Assembly: GCF_003863965.1 (NCBI RefSeq)
Contig: NZ_RRCN01000001.1
Span: forward strand, 1,123,396 to 1,187,395
Origin: Paenibacillus oralis
GTDB taxonomy: Bacteria; Bacillota; Bacilli; Paenibacillales; Paenibacillaceae
DNA: 64,000 bases
Direction: 5' to 3'
Every line of letters starts with the position of its first letter. Positions within the stretch are counted from its first letter, which is position 1. The translations under genes and the position numbers were made by a program. This document shows, one piece after another, positions 23,739 to 33,312 of the stretch. The notes under the pieces are model-generated. The model had not been told where the DNA came from and made no database searches. It saw only the letters and a program-made list of their open reading frames with translations.

Positions 23739-24650
23739 TTACTGACCGGATACCGGCACAGCATCATAGTACTCTTCCAGCGTAATGCCGCGTTCGGCGA
23801 TATCCGCCGCGATCTCTTTGCCGACGTAGCGGAGGTGCCATGGTTCGTATTTATACCCGGTAATGTCCTCTTTGCCTTCCGGATAACGGATAATAAAGCC
23901 GTATTCCGTCACATGATCGGCCAGCCAAGCCGCTTCCTTCGTATCGCCGAAGCAGCTCTCCGCCGCGCATTTGCCGTCGCTGCCCGAAACGTCGATCGCC
24001 AAACCCGTCTCATGCTCGCTATGGCCGGGAACGGCGCTGTAGGTTTTGGCTTTTTCCTCGCCGTCTTTCTTCACGTAACGGTTAAACAAAGCGGTCTGCG
24101 TGCTGTGCGAACGATACGCGGATACGCCGGCGAGATAGATGCCGTCCTTCTCGGCGCCGGCAAACAACTCTTCCAAAGCCTCCGCCGCCTCTTTGCGCAT
24201 CATCCGCTTTTCGATTTTTTCTTTGAATGTAAACCGGACATCGGGATATACGAGATCCTTCGGTTCATAATCATCCGGCAGGGCAAACTGCTTGTTAATC
24301 AGTACGGCACTGCTGTATGGATCGGAGGCCGCCGCCGTATCCACGCTTTGACCGCTGTCCGTGTCCGTGCCGGAATTTACCGGCCCGTTCCCCGCGCCTG
24401 CATCCGCCGCCCCGGAATCAGCCGGGCTATTCGCGTTGTCATCAGGATTCGCTGCGCCGTTATCTCCGGTTTCGGCTCCCGCAGCGTCGTTCCCCCCGGC
24501 GGCTGCCCCGCCGTTGGCCTCTGCGGCGTTCTCCGTCCCCGGAGACGAAGCTTGCGGCGCACCCGCTTCTTTATTTCCGCAGCCCGTAAAAAGCGCCGCC
24601 GCCACCATTAGGGCGATGGCAGCCGTCAGCGTGCCCTTCTTGCTGTACAT
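23739..24650 (-). CDS. VanY-type D-Ala-D-Ala carboxypeptidase, lipoprotein (peptidase M15B)
   Basis: Zinc peptidase that trims the terminal D-Ala from peptidoglycan stem peptides outside the membrane. 303 aa. The signal peptide ends in the lipobox LFTGC, so C24 is predicted to be lipid-modified. Residues about 28-112 form a low-complexity Ala/Gly/Asp/Asn linker. The catalytic domain has the M15 zinc ligands in SEHETGLAID (H213, D220) and EPWH (E269 catalytic, H272). ATG 24648-24650 has GAGGAACC upstream; a longer frame is spurious. It is a single gene with its own terminator. No other vancomycin-resistance gene is present, so a housekeeping role is likelier than resistance. Confidence 0.9.
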   Translation of the reverse strand: MYSKKGTLTAAIALMVAAALFTGCGNKEAGAPQASSPGTENAAEANGGAAAGGNDAAGAETGDNGAANPDDNANSPADSGAADAGAGNGPVNSGTDTDSGQSVDTAAASDPYSSAVLINKQFALPDDYEPKDLVYPDVRFTFKEKIEKRMMRKEAAEALEELFAGAEKDGIYLAGVSAYRSHSTQTALFNRYVKKDGEEKAKTYSAVPGHSEHETGLAIDVSGSDGKCAAESCFGDTKEAAWLADHVTEYGFIIRYPEGKEDITGYKYEPWHLRYVGKEIAADIAERGITLEEYYDAVPVSGQ

Positions 24651-24733
24651 CCTGGTTCCTCCCCATATTGAATCTATAAATTTAACGAAAATCTCAAGCA
24701 ATAAGTTGCATGGAAAATAACGACGGCGCCGGG

Positions 24734-26170
24734 CTACCGCCCCCGGCGCCCGCGCCCGCCGCCGCGTCCGGCTTCGCCGCGGCGGCCCTGCCCTTGCGCG
24801 CGCGCAGCGCCTCCGCCGGAGCCGCGCTGCGCGTGCGCCTTCTCGCCGCGGCGTTTCCCTTCGCCGCGGCTTCCCCGGGCCGGCGCCCCGCCGTCGCCGG
24901 CTGCGCGCCCGCGCCCGCCCGCCGCTTCGCGGCCCGGGCGGCCGGGCGCACGCTTCGCGCCGCCGTGCTTCGCGCGGCGCGGCGTTTCCTTCGCCAGGGC
25001 CGCGCCTTGCCGGCCGCCGGCGGAGTCCCTGGCGGCTCCGCTGCCCGCGCCGCCCGCAGCATAACGCTGCCGCTCCAGCTTGCGGGCGATGCCCCGCTCG
25101 ATCAGGCGCAGCGCCTCCATGTCCTTCGGCGCCGCAAACGTGACGGCTACGCCTTCCTGCCCGGCGCGGCCGGTCCGCCCGATGCGGTGGATGTAGCCGT
25201 CCACGTCATGCGGGATGTCGTAGTTGAACACATGCGTGACTCCTTCGACATCGATGCCGCGCGCCGCTACATCCGTGGCCACCAGCAGCTCCAGCTTCGC
25301 CTCGCGGAAAGCCCGCATCACCTGCTCGCGTTTCGCCTGCGACAGATCGCCATGCAGCTCATCCGATTTGAAGCCGGCTTCCTGCAGCGCCTCGTTCAGC
25401 TTGCTCGCCCGCCGCTTCGTCCGGCAAAAGATCACCGCCAAATACGGCCGATCCCCGCGGATTTGCTCGATCAGCGCGGCCTGCTTGGTCCGGTCCGTGC
25501 ATTCCACCAAAATCTGCCGGATGCTGTCCAAGGTCACACGCGGCGTTTCCGCAACGCGGATATCCTGCGGACGGTCCATGTACGTGCGGGCCAACCGCTT
25601 CACACGATCGGGCATCGTCGCCGAGAACAGCATCGTCTGACGGCTCCGCGGCACCTGCAATATGATCTCTTCCACCTCGGCCAAAAAGCCCATATGCAGC
25701 ATTTGATCCGCTTCGTCGAGCACCAGCATCCGCACGGCGCCAAGCGTCAGCGAGCCGCGCCGCAAGTGATCGAGCAGCCGGCCGGGGGTTCCGATGACAA
25801 GCTGGGCGCCGCCCTTTAGCTTGCGCAGCTGCCGTTCCACATCCTGCCCGCCGTAGGCGGCCAGCAGCGACAACCCTTCCCGCGCTGCCGCCAGTTTGCG
25901 GGCCTCCGCCGTAATCTGCAGCGCCAGTTCCCGGGTCGGGGTGATGATCAGCGCCTGGGCCTCCGGCTTGTCTACACGGATGTTCTCCAGAATCGGCAGC
26001 AGAAAAGCGAGCGTTTTGCCCGTGCCGGTCTGCGCCTGCACGATCGCGTCCTCCCCGGCCATCAGCACCGGGATCGCCGCCGCCTGCACCGGGGTCGGGT
26101 TCGCGATGCCTTGTTCCTGCAGCCTGCGAAGCAGGGCGGGCGAAAGGCCCAGGTTTTCAAAAGTCGTCAA
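24734..26170 (-). CDS. DEAD-box RNA helicase with long Arg/Gly-rich tail
   Basis: ATP-dependent RNA helicase, 478 aa. All core motifs are present: QTGTGKT, PTRELA, TPGR, DEAD, SAT, ARGID and HRIGRTGR. From about residue 370 on, the tail is a basic Gly/Arg/Ala low-complexity region of about 110 residues with RGG-like runs, as in cold-shock or ribosome-assembly helicases of the CshA/DeaD type. TTG 26170 is preferred (MTTFENLGLSP, as in relatives) with GAGGTG 6 nt upstream; GTG 26179 overlaps that site. The tail DNA is extremely GC-rich, unlike the rest of the gene. Specific RNA target unknown. Confidence 0.93.
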   Translation of the reverse strand: MTTFENLGLSPALLRRLQEQGIANPTPVQAAAIPVLMAGEDAIVQAQTGTGKTLAFLLPILENIRVDKPEAQALIITPTRELALQITAEARKLAAAREGLSLLAAYGGQDVERQLRKLKGGAQLVIGTPGRLLDHLRRGSLTLGAVRMLVLDEADQMLHMGFLAEVEEIILQVPRSRQTMLFSATMPDRVKRLARTYMDRPQDIRVAETPRVTLDSIRQILVECTDRTKQAALIEQIRGDRPYLAVIFCRTKRRASKLNEALQEAGFKSDELHGDLSQAKREQVMRAFREAKLELLVATDVAARGIDVEGVTHVFNYDIPHDVDGYIHRIGRTGRAGQEGVAVTFAAPKDMEALRLIERGIARKLERQRYAAGGAGSGAARDSAGGRQGAALAKETPRRAKHGGAKRAPGRPGREAAGGRGRAAGDGGAPARGSRGEGKRRGEKAHAQRGSGGGAARAQGQGRRGEAGRGGGRGRRGR

Positions 26171-26299
26171 CAAATTCACCTCATATTCCTAGGATAAAGC
26201 CATCCGGTTAATCCCATATCCAGTTCAATAACGATTTAACAGTTGCCGGTTTGGGGCAACAGCCTTCTTATTGTAACAGACGATCCGCGGGACGGCGAG

Positions 26300-27973
26300 C
26301 TAAAACCTCCCCGAACGGAAGATCGAATAAAGCAGCCACAGGAACATCAGCAGCGCCACGATGAAGCCGATTTCGATGGCCGGAAAGTTCCACAGCAGCG
26401 TAGGGCGCCTCGTCAGGGATGAGCCGACGATCAAGCCGACCATGATGATGCTGAACGAAAGGAGAACGATGCTGAATGACAGCCGGTTGCTGATTTGATC
26501 CAGCTTGCGGAGGAACTGCCCCATCTCCGGAACGTCCATCTCCATCTTGATTTTCCCTTTGGCGAACATCGCCGACAACCGTCGCACTTGCCGCGGCAGG
26601 TCGACCAAAGAATCGGTCAATTCGGCCGCCCCTTCGACCAGCCTCTTCGTGAGCCGGCGCGACCCGTACTTCTCCCGCAGCAGCTTGCGCCCGAACGGCT
26701 CGGCCATGTCGAGAATGCGCAGGTTCGGATCAAGGCTTAGCGCCACGCCTTCCACCGTGAGCAGCGCTTTCCCGAGCAGCAGCAGATCGGCGGGCAGGGT
26801 GACCCGGTGGCGCCTGGCGGTCATAAACAGATCGTTTAACGCTTGACCGACCTGAATTTCGGCAAAAGGGATATCGTAATACCTGTCCCGCAGCCGCTCC
26901 AGGTCCAGGCGCAGCCCGGCCGTATCGGCGGCGTCATCCACCAGCCCCATGCGTAAGATCGCCCGCACCATGCCTTCGGTGCTGCGCCGCATCAAGGCGA
27001 TCACCAGCGAGGAGAGATGGTCCTTCATATCGCTGCTGAGCCGGCCGACCATGCCGAAATCGATAAACGCCAAATCCCCTCGCTCCGTCACAAGCAAATT
27101 GCCGGGATGGGGGTCCGCGTGAAAAAAGCCGCCTTCAAAAATTTGCCGAAGCAGAGCATCCACAAGGCGCTGGGCTATCGTCTTCCGGTCGAAGCGGACT
27201 GCCGCCCGCCCGTTCAGCCGGTTCAAATGCACACCGTCGACAAAGTCCATCGTCAGCACCTTGGACGTCGTGTAGTGCCAATAAACCCCGGGGATGTAGA
27301 TCCCTTCCCCTTCCTTGAATTGCCGGCGGATTTTCTCCATGTTCCGCCCTTCATGGCTGTAGTCCAGCTCGGCCCGGATCGACCGCGAAAATTCCTCGAC
27401 CATCTGCGGGATTTGATACTGGGAAACCCAGGACCACCGTTTATTCGCCAGCGCCGTCAAATGCTTCAGAATGTCCAGGTCGCGCTCGACGAGCGGAATG
27501 ACGCCGGGACGCTGAATCTTGACGGCAACCCGCTCGCCGCTCGTCAGCCGCGCCCGGTGAACCTGCCCGATCGACGCGGCGGCCAGCGGCGTCTCGTCGA
27601 AGCTGGCCAGCAGCTCCCCGATTGGCATCTGCATCTCCTGCTCCAAAATCGCCTTCGCTTCTTCGGCGGAAAAAGGCGGCACCTGATCCTGAAGCTTGAC
27701 AAGCTCCAGGACGATCGGTTCCGGAAGCAAATCGGAGCGCGTGCTGGCCAGTTGCCCGGCCTTAATAAAGGTGGGCCCGAGCTCCTCCAGCACCAGCCGG
27801 ATTCGCTCGGCCAAAGTCCGGGTTCCCGGAGGCTCCGCCTTGCGAAACCGCCGCAGCGGAACCCGGATGAGCCGGGTTAGTCCGATCTCTTCGGCCATAT
27901 ACCCAAAGCCATGGCGCACCAGCGCCATGGCGATTTCCCGGTACCTCCCGTTATGACGGACAAAGCTGCCCAT
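26300..27973 (-). CDS. UbiB/ABC1/AarF-family atypical kinase
   Basis: Membrane-anchored atypical protein-kinase-like ATPase, 557 aa. It has the family KxGQ motif (FIKAGQLASTR, K71 onward), the Ala-rich nucleotide loop AAASIGQVHRA, VAVKIQRP with the ATP lysine, ADPHPGN and metal-binding FIDFG. Two C-terminal membrane helices (about 495-552) anchor it. Known relatives support quinone biosynthesis or lipid homeostasis; the role here is not specified. It starts 3 bp after the stop of the phasin-like gene with no clear ribosome site, so translational coupling is likely. Confidence 0.92.
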   Translation of the reverse strand: MGSFVRHNGRYREIAMALVRHGFGYMAEEIGLTRLIRVPLRRFRKAEPPGTRTLAERIRLVLEELGPTFIKAGQLASTRSDLLPEPIVLELVKLQDQVPPFSAEEAKAILEQEMQMPIGELLASFDETPLAAASIGQVHRARLTSGERVAVKIQRPGVIPLVERDLDILKHLTALANKRWSWVSQYQIPQMVEEFSRSIRAELDYSHEGRNMEKIRRQFKEGEGIYIPGVYWHYTTSKVLTMDFVDGVHLNRLNGRAAVRFDRKTIAQRLVDALLRQIFEGGFFHADPHPGNLLVTERGDLAFIDFGMVGRLSSDMKDHLSSLVIALMRRSTEGMVRAILRMGLVDDAADTAGLRLDLERLRDRYYDIPFAEIQVGQALNDLFMTARRHRVTLPADLLLLGKALLTVEGVALSLDPNLRILDMAEPFGRKLLREKYGSRRLTKRLVEGAAELTDSLVDLPRQVRRLSAMFAKGKIKMEMDVPEMGQFLRKLDQISNRLSFSIVLLSFSIIMVGLIVGSSLTRRPTLLWNFPAIEIGFIVALLMFLWLLYSIFRSGRF

Positions 27974-27976
27974 GAG

Positions 27977-28285
27977 CTACGGCTGCTGCAGCTCGGCGAG
28001 CTTCAGTTCCAGTTCGGCCACCCGGCGGGTCAGCTCTTCCACCTCTTTAGCTGAAGCGAGCCCCATGGTTTGAAGCGCGGATCTCACCTGTTCGTTAACG
28101 AGTTCCTTGAATCTTCCCTGCTCCTCGGCGCCTTTATCGATCAGCTTCTCCACCAGCTGCTTCGACTCCGAAGGAGCCAATTCGCCGCGCTTCACCAGCT
28201 CGTCCACGACCCCTTCGATCTTTTCCTTGCTCACGACGGTAAGGCCCCAACCTAAGGAAATCGCCTTTTTCAACAAATCGCTCAT
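27977..28285 (-). CDS. Phasin-like coiled-coil protein
   Basis: 102-aa helical protein. Opening MSDLLKKAISLGWGL, a charged middle segment and a C-terminal coiled coil (VEELTRRVAELELKLAELQQ) match the small polyhydroxyalkanoate-regulator/phasin-like family often found next to UbiB-like kinases in Bacillota. ATG 28283-28285 has AAAGGA 9 nt upstream. It forms a two-gene unit with the UbiB-like kinase (3-bp gap), suggesting joint function at the membrane. Biochemical role unknown; no PHA synthesis gene is nearby. Confidence 0.75.
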   Translation of the reverse strand: MSDLLKKAISLGWGLTVVSKEKIEGVVDELVKRGELAPSESKQLVEKLIDKGAEEQGRFKELVNEQVRSALQTMGLASAKEVEELTRRVAELELKLAELQQP

Positions 28286-28336
28286 AACCAATCATCCTTT
28301 CCTTCATAGGTTTGGATATTGCTTATCTGTACTGCA

Positions 28337-29155
28337 TCATAGCGCGGCGTCTCCGGCATAATACCGCGCCAATTCGACGATCATACTGCCCATTCGCTCC
28401 TCCTTCGGAGCCAGCACCCGCGGAACGCCGGCCTCCCGCAGCCCGGCGGCCGTCACCTTGCCTACGGCGACGGCCAGCACCGGCCCCTCCAGCGCCTGCA
28501 TCAGCGCCTGAAGCCGCCCCCGCTTCTCCGCATGCTCCATGAGAAAACGGACCTGCGGCCCGCTCGTAAACGTTACGGCGTCCACCTCTCCCCCCACGAT
28601 GTCGGCGAGCAGTTCTTCCAGCGCTTCTTCCGGCGGCGAAATGTGGCGGTACGGCAAAACCTGACGGCAGCTTGCTCCCTGCTCCTCCAGCCAGGCAACC
28701 AGCCGCGGGGCGGGGTCGCCGTGCAGCTGCAGCATCACGTTTTTCCCCGTGAAGTCATGAGCCGCCAGTCCGCGGATCAGCCCTTCCGTGCTGCCGTCGT
28801 CATCCCGGACAAGCGGCGTCAACTGCCGTTTTTTGAGGGCATTTGCCGTTTTGTACCCCCGGGCGGCAATGGAATTCACGCTAAGGTTATCCCATAGCTG
28901 CTGGGCCACCCCCATATCCTCGGCCATGTCAAACACGGCATCCAGCCCCATGCCGGTCGTGAAGATCGACCAGTCCGGCGGATTCTCCACCCAAGCCACA
29001 ATCCCGTTCCGAAGGTCCACGTCGTCCAGCAGGACCGTTCCCTGCGCCGGCCGATACAGCGGAATTCCGCCGAGGTTTTCCACCAGCTTGCCCAGTTCCT
29101 CCGCCCGGCGGGGGCCCGTCAATGCGATTCTTTTCCCTTCCAATCTCCTCGCCAT
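28337..29155 (-). CDS. Uroporphyrinogen-III synthase (HemD) family protein
   Basis: Predicted to cyclise hydroxymethylbilane to uroporphyrinogen III, the branch point to haem, sirohaem and cobalamin. 272 aa with the two-lobed HemD layout: N-terminal GKRIALTGPRRAEEL, central SIFTTGMGLDAVF, and the C-lobe landmark DAVTFTSGPQVRFLM (about 195-209) followed by AVGKVTAAGLREAGV. The ATG start follows GGGGAGG. It stands alone rather than in a hem operon, so it may be a second, specialised copy, for example for sirohaem; this is inference. Confidence 0.85.
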   Translation of the reverse strand: MARRLEGKRIALTGPRRAEELGKLVENLGGIPLYRPAQGTVLLDDVDLRNGIVAWVENPPDWSIFTTGMGLDAVFDMAEDMGVAQQLWDNLSVNSIAARGYKTANALKKRQLTPLVRDDDGSTEGLIRGLAAHDFTGKNVMLQLHGDPAPRLVAWLEEQGASCRQVLPYRHISPPEEALEELLADIVGGEVDAVTFTSGPQVRFLMEHAEKRGRLQALMQALEGPVLAVAVGKVTAAGLREAGVPRVLAPKEERMGSMIVELARYYAGDAAL

Positions 29156-29238
29156 AGTCTACCTCCCCAAAATCAGCCCATCTTTCTATTTCCAGCTTAT
29201 ACGACCGGGGAGAGGAAGTAAATCCCGTGACCTGCGCG

Positions 29239-30312
29239 TCAGCCTGATTTCGGTTTGACCTTTCGCGGCCATAACGCGGCGAACAACACGATCGGCAGCA
29301 CCAGTTCGAAGATCAGCGCCACCAGCGGCCATACATAGTTGAAGTTGAATTGCTGCAGGGCGTTTTTGAAAAACCAGATGGAGCACACAAACGCAAGCGC
29401 GCCGGCGGGAGCCGTCATAAGGCGGCCGGATAATTTCGGCACGACCATCTGCATTAAATAACACAGCACATAGATGTCGAAGCCGATCTTGCCGAGCGCC
29501 GTCGGATACCAAAGTCCGACGACAAGCAGATCAAACCGGTCCATGAAATCGGTGATCTGCAATTGCCGGATAAGCTCGTATCCGGAATGCGTTAATTTGC
29601 CGGTCAGCGGCACCCCCATGACCAATTCGGTCAAAAGCAGGATGCCGAATAGAAATAACGTGGCCACAATCAACCCGGTAAGCCCGGCAGAGGTGCGATA
29701 AGATTTCCCCGAAATGACTAACGGCAACGCGATGACTTCTCCCAAATAGGGGGCCGCGTACCACGCCCCTTTGGCGATGCCCAGCCAATCGAAAGAAAAA
29801 TAAGGAATCATGTAATTGATATGCACATTCCTTAACATGAAGATGCTGACGATAGTCAGAACAGCGATCATGATAGGCACGTAGATCTCGCTAATCCCGA
29901 GGAAAGCCCGGATCCCCCCCTGCGAAATATAGACGGCCGTGGCGGTGATCATGAGCCCCAAAATCAAAATCGGCGTCCGGTTCAGCAGCACCGAATTCGT
30001 AAAATCGGCAAGGATGCGGATATCTCTGGCGGCGATGAACAGAAAAAAGAGGAGGTACATTGCCAACAGAACCCTGCCGTTCACCGGAAACCGCTCCACG
30101 ATCGCCTGCATCAGATTTTTGCCGGGAAACCGCCCCCGTGCCGCCGACAGCAACCACAGGGACAACACGCAAAGCCCGCCGCTTAGGATGAAGGAGACAG
30201 CGGCATGCTGCCGGGCCACATTCGCCATGGGAGAAAACGTCTGTAAATACGACAGGGAACTGATATACAGCATGCAAAGCAGCATGATTTGCCGCTTCGT
30301 TATTTTTTTCAT
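29239..30312 (-). CDS. Spore germinant receptor subunit B (GerAB/GerKB family permease)
   Basis: Integral inner-spore-membrane protein of the amino acid permease superfamily, the probable germinant-binding subunit of a Ger receptor. 357 aa with ten predicted helices. Family features: N-terminal KITKRQIMLLCMLYISSLSYL, the ISEIYVPIMIAVLTI segment and C-terminal LPIVLFAALWPRK. It is the last gene of the A-C-D-B operon, 48 bp after the small gene. Germinant specificity cannot be read from the sequence. Confidence 0.92.
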   Translation of the reverse strand: MKKITKRQIMLLCMLYISSLSYLQTFSPMANVARQHAAVSFILSGGLCVLSLWLLSAARGRFPGKNLMQAIVERFPVNGRVLLAMYLLFFLFIAARDIRILADFTNSVLLNRTPILILGLMITATAVYISQGGIRAFLGISEIYVPIMIAVLTIVSIFMLRNVHINYMIPYFSFDWLGIAKGAWYAAPYLGEVIALPLVISGKSYRTSAGLTGLIVATLFLFGILLLTELVMGVPLTGKLTHSGYELIRQLQITDFMDRFDLLVVGLWYPTALGKIGFDIYVLCYLMQMVVPKLSGRLMTAPAGALAFVCSIWFFKNALQQFNFNYVWPLVALIFELVLPIVLFAALWPRKVKPKSG

Positions 30313-30360
30313 ACCATGCCTCTCCTTTAAATTTTCAGGTGGAGAAAGTTGAACTACCTC

Positions 30361-30573
30361 TTACGGAAAAGGCACAAGCGGCCGGAGGATCCTGCCCAGC
30401 CACTCGCTTGGAAAAAAAATCTGGGGCGACAGCGTGGTATAGAGCAGGATGCCGAAGGAGACGGCCATCATGCCGTAGGAAAACCACCGGTTTATCGGTG
30501 GCTCTTTCCTCATAGCTTCTTGGTCCCGCCATACGCTGAAGGCCATGAGTATTATCAGCAGCACCTCAATCAT
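30361..30573 (-). CDS. Small two-helix Ger D-subunit-like protein
   Basis: 70-aa protein with two hydrophobic segments (about 2-13 and 32-48) and a terminal WLGRILRPLVPFP. Its start lies 8 bp inside the 3' end of gerC, and the B-subunit gene follows, so it is translationally coupled within the receptor operon. In Bacillus and Paenibacillus, small 2-helix 'D' proteins of this size accompany several Ger operons and modulate receptor response. Identification rests on size, topology and position, not a sequence motif. Confidence 0.75.
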   Translation of the reverse strand: MIEVLLIILMAFSVWRDQEAMRKEPPINRWFSYGMMAVSFGILLYTTLSPQIFFPSEWLGRILRPLVPFP

Positions 30574-31777
30574 TGCGGAGCCGATCCTCCCTTACGCCAA
30601 GCGAATTGATCAATTCGCCGGTATTTTCCAGATGCACATGGGAGTGCACGCGAACTTTGATCTCCGGAAGCATATCGTTCCAGCGGTTATGGACTTTTTC
30701 CCATTCCGACGGGTAGGTGTTATGGAAGGTGTTGCCCAGCCCGAATACGTCCGAACGGTACTCCTTCAGCAGTTTGTCCGCCACCTCGTGAACGCCTTCC
30801 GCTACAAAGTCATTGCATTGCTTTTCCAATTTGCCCATCATGGTGGATTCCAGGTTCGCGTTCGACGTATTTTCCACGAGCAGCCCTTTCGCCTGGATAT
30901 AGATGTCCGCTGTAATTTGGGAGTTTTTCAGGCGGGTCCGGATCCTGGTATTCGTTTCGTTAAGGCTGATACTGATCATTTGGTTGGGTCCGCCGCCTGC
31001 ATACGGAACGCTGACTTTGGGGTTGATCGCTTCGTTCATGGCCAGCAGCGCCAGCGCTGCTTCCTTCACATCCAAGAAGCCGACCAGTTTGTCTGTGCGA
31101 AAGACGCCAAGCCCGTCCAGCCGAACGAGGCTTTGACTGTTGCCGACTTTTTCCGGAGCGCTTTCCCCCAGGGTAACGACCGGAATCGCGGGGTCGATCC
31201 CTTCCGTCAGCAGTTGATTGGACAGCTTTTGCACGCTCATCGGGGCCTTCATTCCCGACTTGGCGATTTCCCGAACCATCTCGGAGGGATTCTGTTCAAT
31301 CGGGGCGTCCGCCCCCAGCACTTTGTAGGCGGGACCGCGAGTAACAACAACGTAGGTGGTCAGCCGGTTTTGCGGGAAACGGGCCAAGTTGTCGATCTGT
31401 TCGCCGATCCCAGACCGGGCAAACTCCTCGCCGAACAACGTTACCCGGCGGTGGGAATAGTTGAGCACCCGGGACAAGCTGTTTTGCATCTCCTTATTCG
31501 CCACATACATCGTTTCGGCGCTTTTGGACAGCATCAGAAATGTTTTGCTCCCGGATGTGCCGCCCCCGCCCCCCTCGCTTCCCGCTCCGCCTAATGAACT
31601 GGGGAGGGCGATCTGAACCGTTGAACGGATGAGGCCACCTTCCTTATCGGTCGAAGACCCGAGCACGAAAGCGATGTCGTTTACTTCAATCCGGTCCCAG
31701 CAGCCGGTCAGCACGAAGGGAACCAACACCAACGTCAATAAGAAGCATGGCGTTCTTCGGCTCACCTTGCTCACCAT
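30566..31777 (-). CDS. Spore germinant receptor subunit C (GerAC family lipoprotein)
   Basis: Lipoprotein subunit of the germinant receptor, outer face of the inner spore membrane. 403 aa. The signal peptide ends in the lipobox LTGCWDRIEVND, the hallmark of GerC, so C26 is predicted to be diacylglyceryl-modified. The Ger(x)C C-terminal domain follows from about 200. Residues 66-77 form a Gly/Ser-rich loop (GGAGSEGGGGGT). The gene overlaps gerA by 7 bp and the small D gene by 8 bp. Confidence 0.93.
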   Translation of the reverse strand: MVSKVSRRTPCFLLTLVLVPFVLTGCWDRIEVNDIAFVLGSSTDKEGGLIRSTVQIALPSSLGGAGSEGGGGGTSGSKTFLMLSKSAETMYVANKEMQNSLSRVLNYSHRRVTLFGEEFARSGIGEQIDNLARFPQNRLTTYVVVTRGPAYKVLGADAPIEQNPSEMVREIAKSGMKAPMSVQKLSNQLLTEGIDPAIPVVTLGESAPEKVGNSQSLVRLDGLGVFRTDKLVGFLDVKEAALALLAMNEAINPKVSVPYAGGGPNQMISISLNETNTRIRTRLKNSQITADIYIQAKGLLVENTSNANLESTMMGKLEKQCNDFVAEGVHEVADKLLKEYRSDVFGLGNTFHNTYPSEWEKVHNRWNDMLPEIKVRVHSHVHLENTGELINSLGVREDRLRND

Positions 31778-33267
31778 CCCTCGGTGGTATCATTGCCCAG
31801 CTGCCGGGTTTTGCCGATTCTCCGGAGATTGTCCGGGGCATCGGCAGGCGGCCGTTTTTTCATTTTCCATATTGGGACGCGGCTGAAGATATCCTTCATG
31901 TCGTCGGGCCGGTAAGGAGCGACCCCGGCCATATATGGAACACCAAACGATTTTAATTGCGTCAGGTGCACGATAACCCAGACCATGCCGATCACAATGC
32001 CAAACAATCCGAAAATGCCGGCCAATATCATGATCGGAAAGCGGAGCATGCGGATGGTGACAGCCAAGCTGAACCGCGGAATCGTAAATGAGGCGATGCC
32101 GGTGAGCGACACCACGATGACCATCGGAGCCGAGACGATCCCGGCCTGCACCGCGGCTTGGCCGATGACCAGCGCCCCTAATATGCTGACGGCTTGTCCC
32201 ACGGTTTTCGGCAGCCGAATTCCGGCTTCGCGCAGCGCTTCAAACGAAATTTCCATAATGAAGGCCTCGACCAGAGCGGGAAACGGGATCGCTTCCCGGG
32301 CGGCGGCAACGCTCAGAATGAGCGTCGACGGCAGCATATCCTGATGAAACGTCGTCACGGCGATGTACAATGCCGGCAGAAACAGGGCTACGCACAGGAA
32401 AAAAATACGGATCCAGCGGATCATATTGCTGATAAAAAACCGCTCGTAATAGTCCTCGCTGGCCTGCAGCATCTGCCACAGAGTAACCGGAGCGATCAGC
32501 GCAAACGGCGTACCGTCCACGAAGATCGCCACTCTGCCCTCCAGGAGCTGGGCGGCTACGGTATCCGGCCTTTCCGTATACTGCAATTGGGGAAACGGCG
32601 ACGACGGATTATCTTCGATCCATTCCTCGATATATCCCGTCTCCAGGATCCCATCGATATCAATCGCCTCGAGCCGCTTCTTCACATCGTTAATCAACTG
32701 GTCTTCGGCGATGTTTTCGATATACGCCATGGCTACATCCGTCTTTGTCACCTTGCCGATCACCATGTCGATCAGCTTCAGCTTCTCCGTCTTGATTTTG
32801 AAGCGGATCAGCGCGGTATTGATCCGCAGCGATTCGGTGAAGCCTTCGCGCGGTCCGCGAATCACCGCCTCGGTCTGCGGCTCCTGAACGCTCCGGCGCG
32901 AACCGCCCTTCGCGTTGAACAGGAGCGCCTCATCCATCCCTTGAATAAAAACGACCACATTCGACGTCAGCACGGCATTAATGACTTTTTCCCAGTCGGA
33001 GCTCGCATCGGTTTGGCTGATGGAAACCCGTTTAAACGAAAGGGGGTATGGATTGTCCGGCAAGGCGCCGGCCAGCCCCTGGATGACGGGACGAAGAATA
33101 TGCTCCTGCACGTCCTCCACTTTGATAATCCCTTCGATGTAAACGAGCAGTCCCTTAATGTAATCCGTTAACTGGACCTCGCGGTAAATGACGTCCGAGC
33201 AGTCCTGAAATACTTTTTTGACGGTTTTCGTGTTTTTCGCCAGATCGCGGCTGACTTTCTCCTTCAC
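31771..33267 (-). CDS. Spore germinant receptor subunit A (GerAA family)
   Basis: First gene of the receptor operon, 498 aa. A large N-terminal hydrophilic domain (about 1-290) with VVFIQGMDEALL and GPREGFTESLRINTALIR is followed by four to five membrane helices with the family motifs PALYIA, ALREAGIRLP and LGALVIGQAAVQAGIVS. I chose GTG 33265-33267 (MKEKVSRDLAK) with AGGGAG upstream; the longer frame would run into the terminator region. A candidate sigma-G promoter lies 46-75 bp upstream. Expressed in the forespore if that promoter is real. Confidence 0.92.
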   Translation of the reverse strand: MKEKVSRDLAKNTKTVKKVFQDCSDVIYREVQLTDYIKGLLVYIEGIIKVEDVQEHILRPVIQGLAGALPDNPYPLSFKRVSISQTDASSDWEKVINAVLTSNVVVFIQGMDEALLFNAKGGSRRSVQEPQTEAVIRGPREGFTESLRINTALIRFKIKTEKLKLIDMVIGKVTKTDVAMAYIENIAEDQLINDVKKRLEAIDIDGILETGYIEEWIEDNPSSPFPQLQYTERPDTVAAQLLEGRVAIFVDGTPFALIAPVTLWQMLQASEDYYERFFISNMIRWIRIFFLCVALFLPALYIAVTTFHQDMLPSTLILSVAAAREAIPFPALVEAFIMEISFEALREAGIRLPKTVGQAVSILGALVIGQAAVQAGIVSAPMVIVVSLTGIASFTIPRFSLAVTIRMLRFPIMILAGIFGLFGIVIGMVWVIVHLTQLKSFGVPYMAGVAPYRPDDMKDIFSRVPIWKMKKRPPADAPDNLRRIGKTRQLGNDTTEGW

Positions 33268-33312
33268 TGCAACACCACTCCCTGCGGTCAACTGTTCATC
33301 GTTAACAAGATG

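Noticed and set aside
23739..24650. Vancomycin-resistance cluster
   Set aside because: A single VanY-type carboxypeptidase lipoprotein without vanH, vanA, vanX or vanRS; such genes are common housekeeping peptidases.
24694..25819. Long GC-rich frames opposite the DEAD-box helicase tail
   Set aside because: They arise from the extreme GC content of the RGG-like tail and show no family motif; the helicase frame carries all the motifs.
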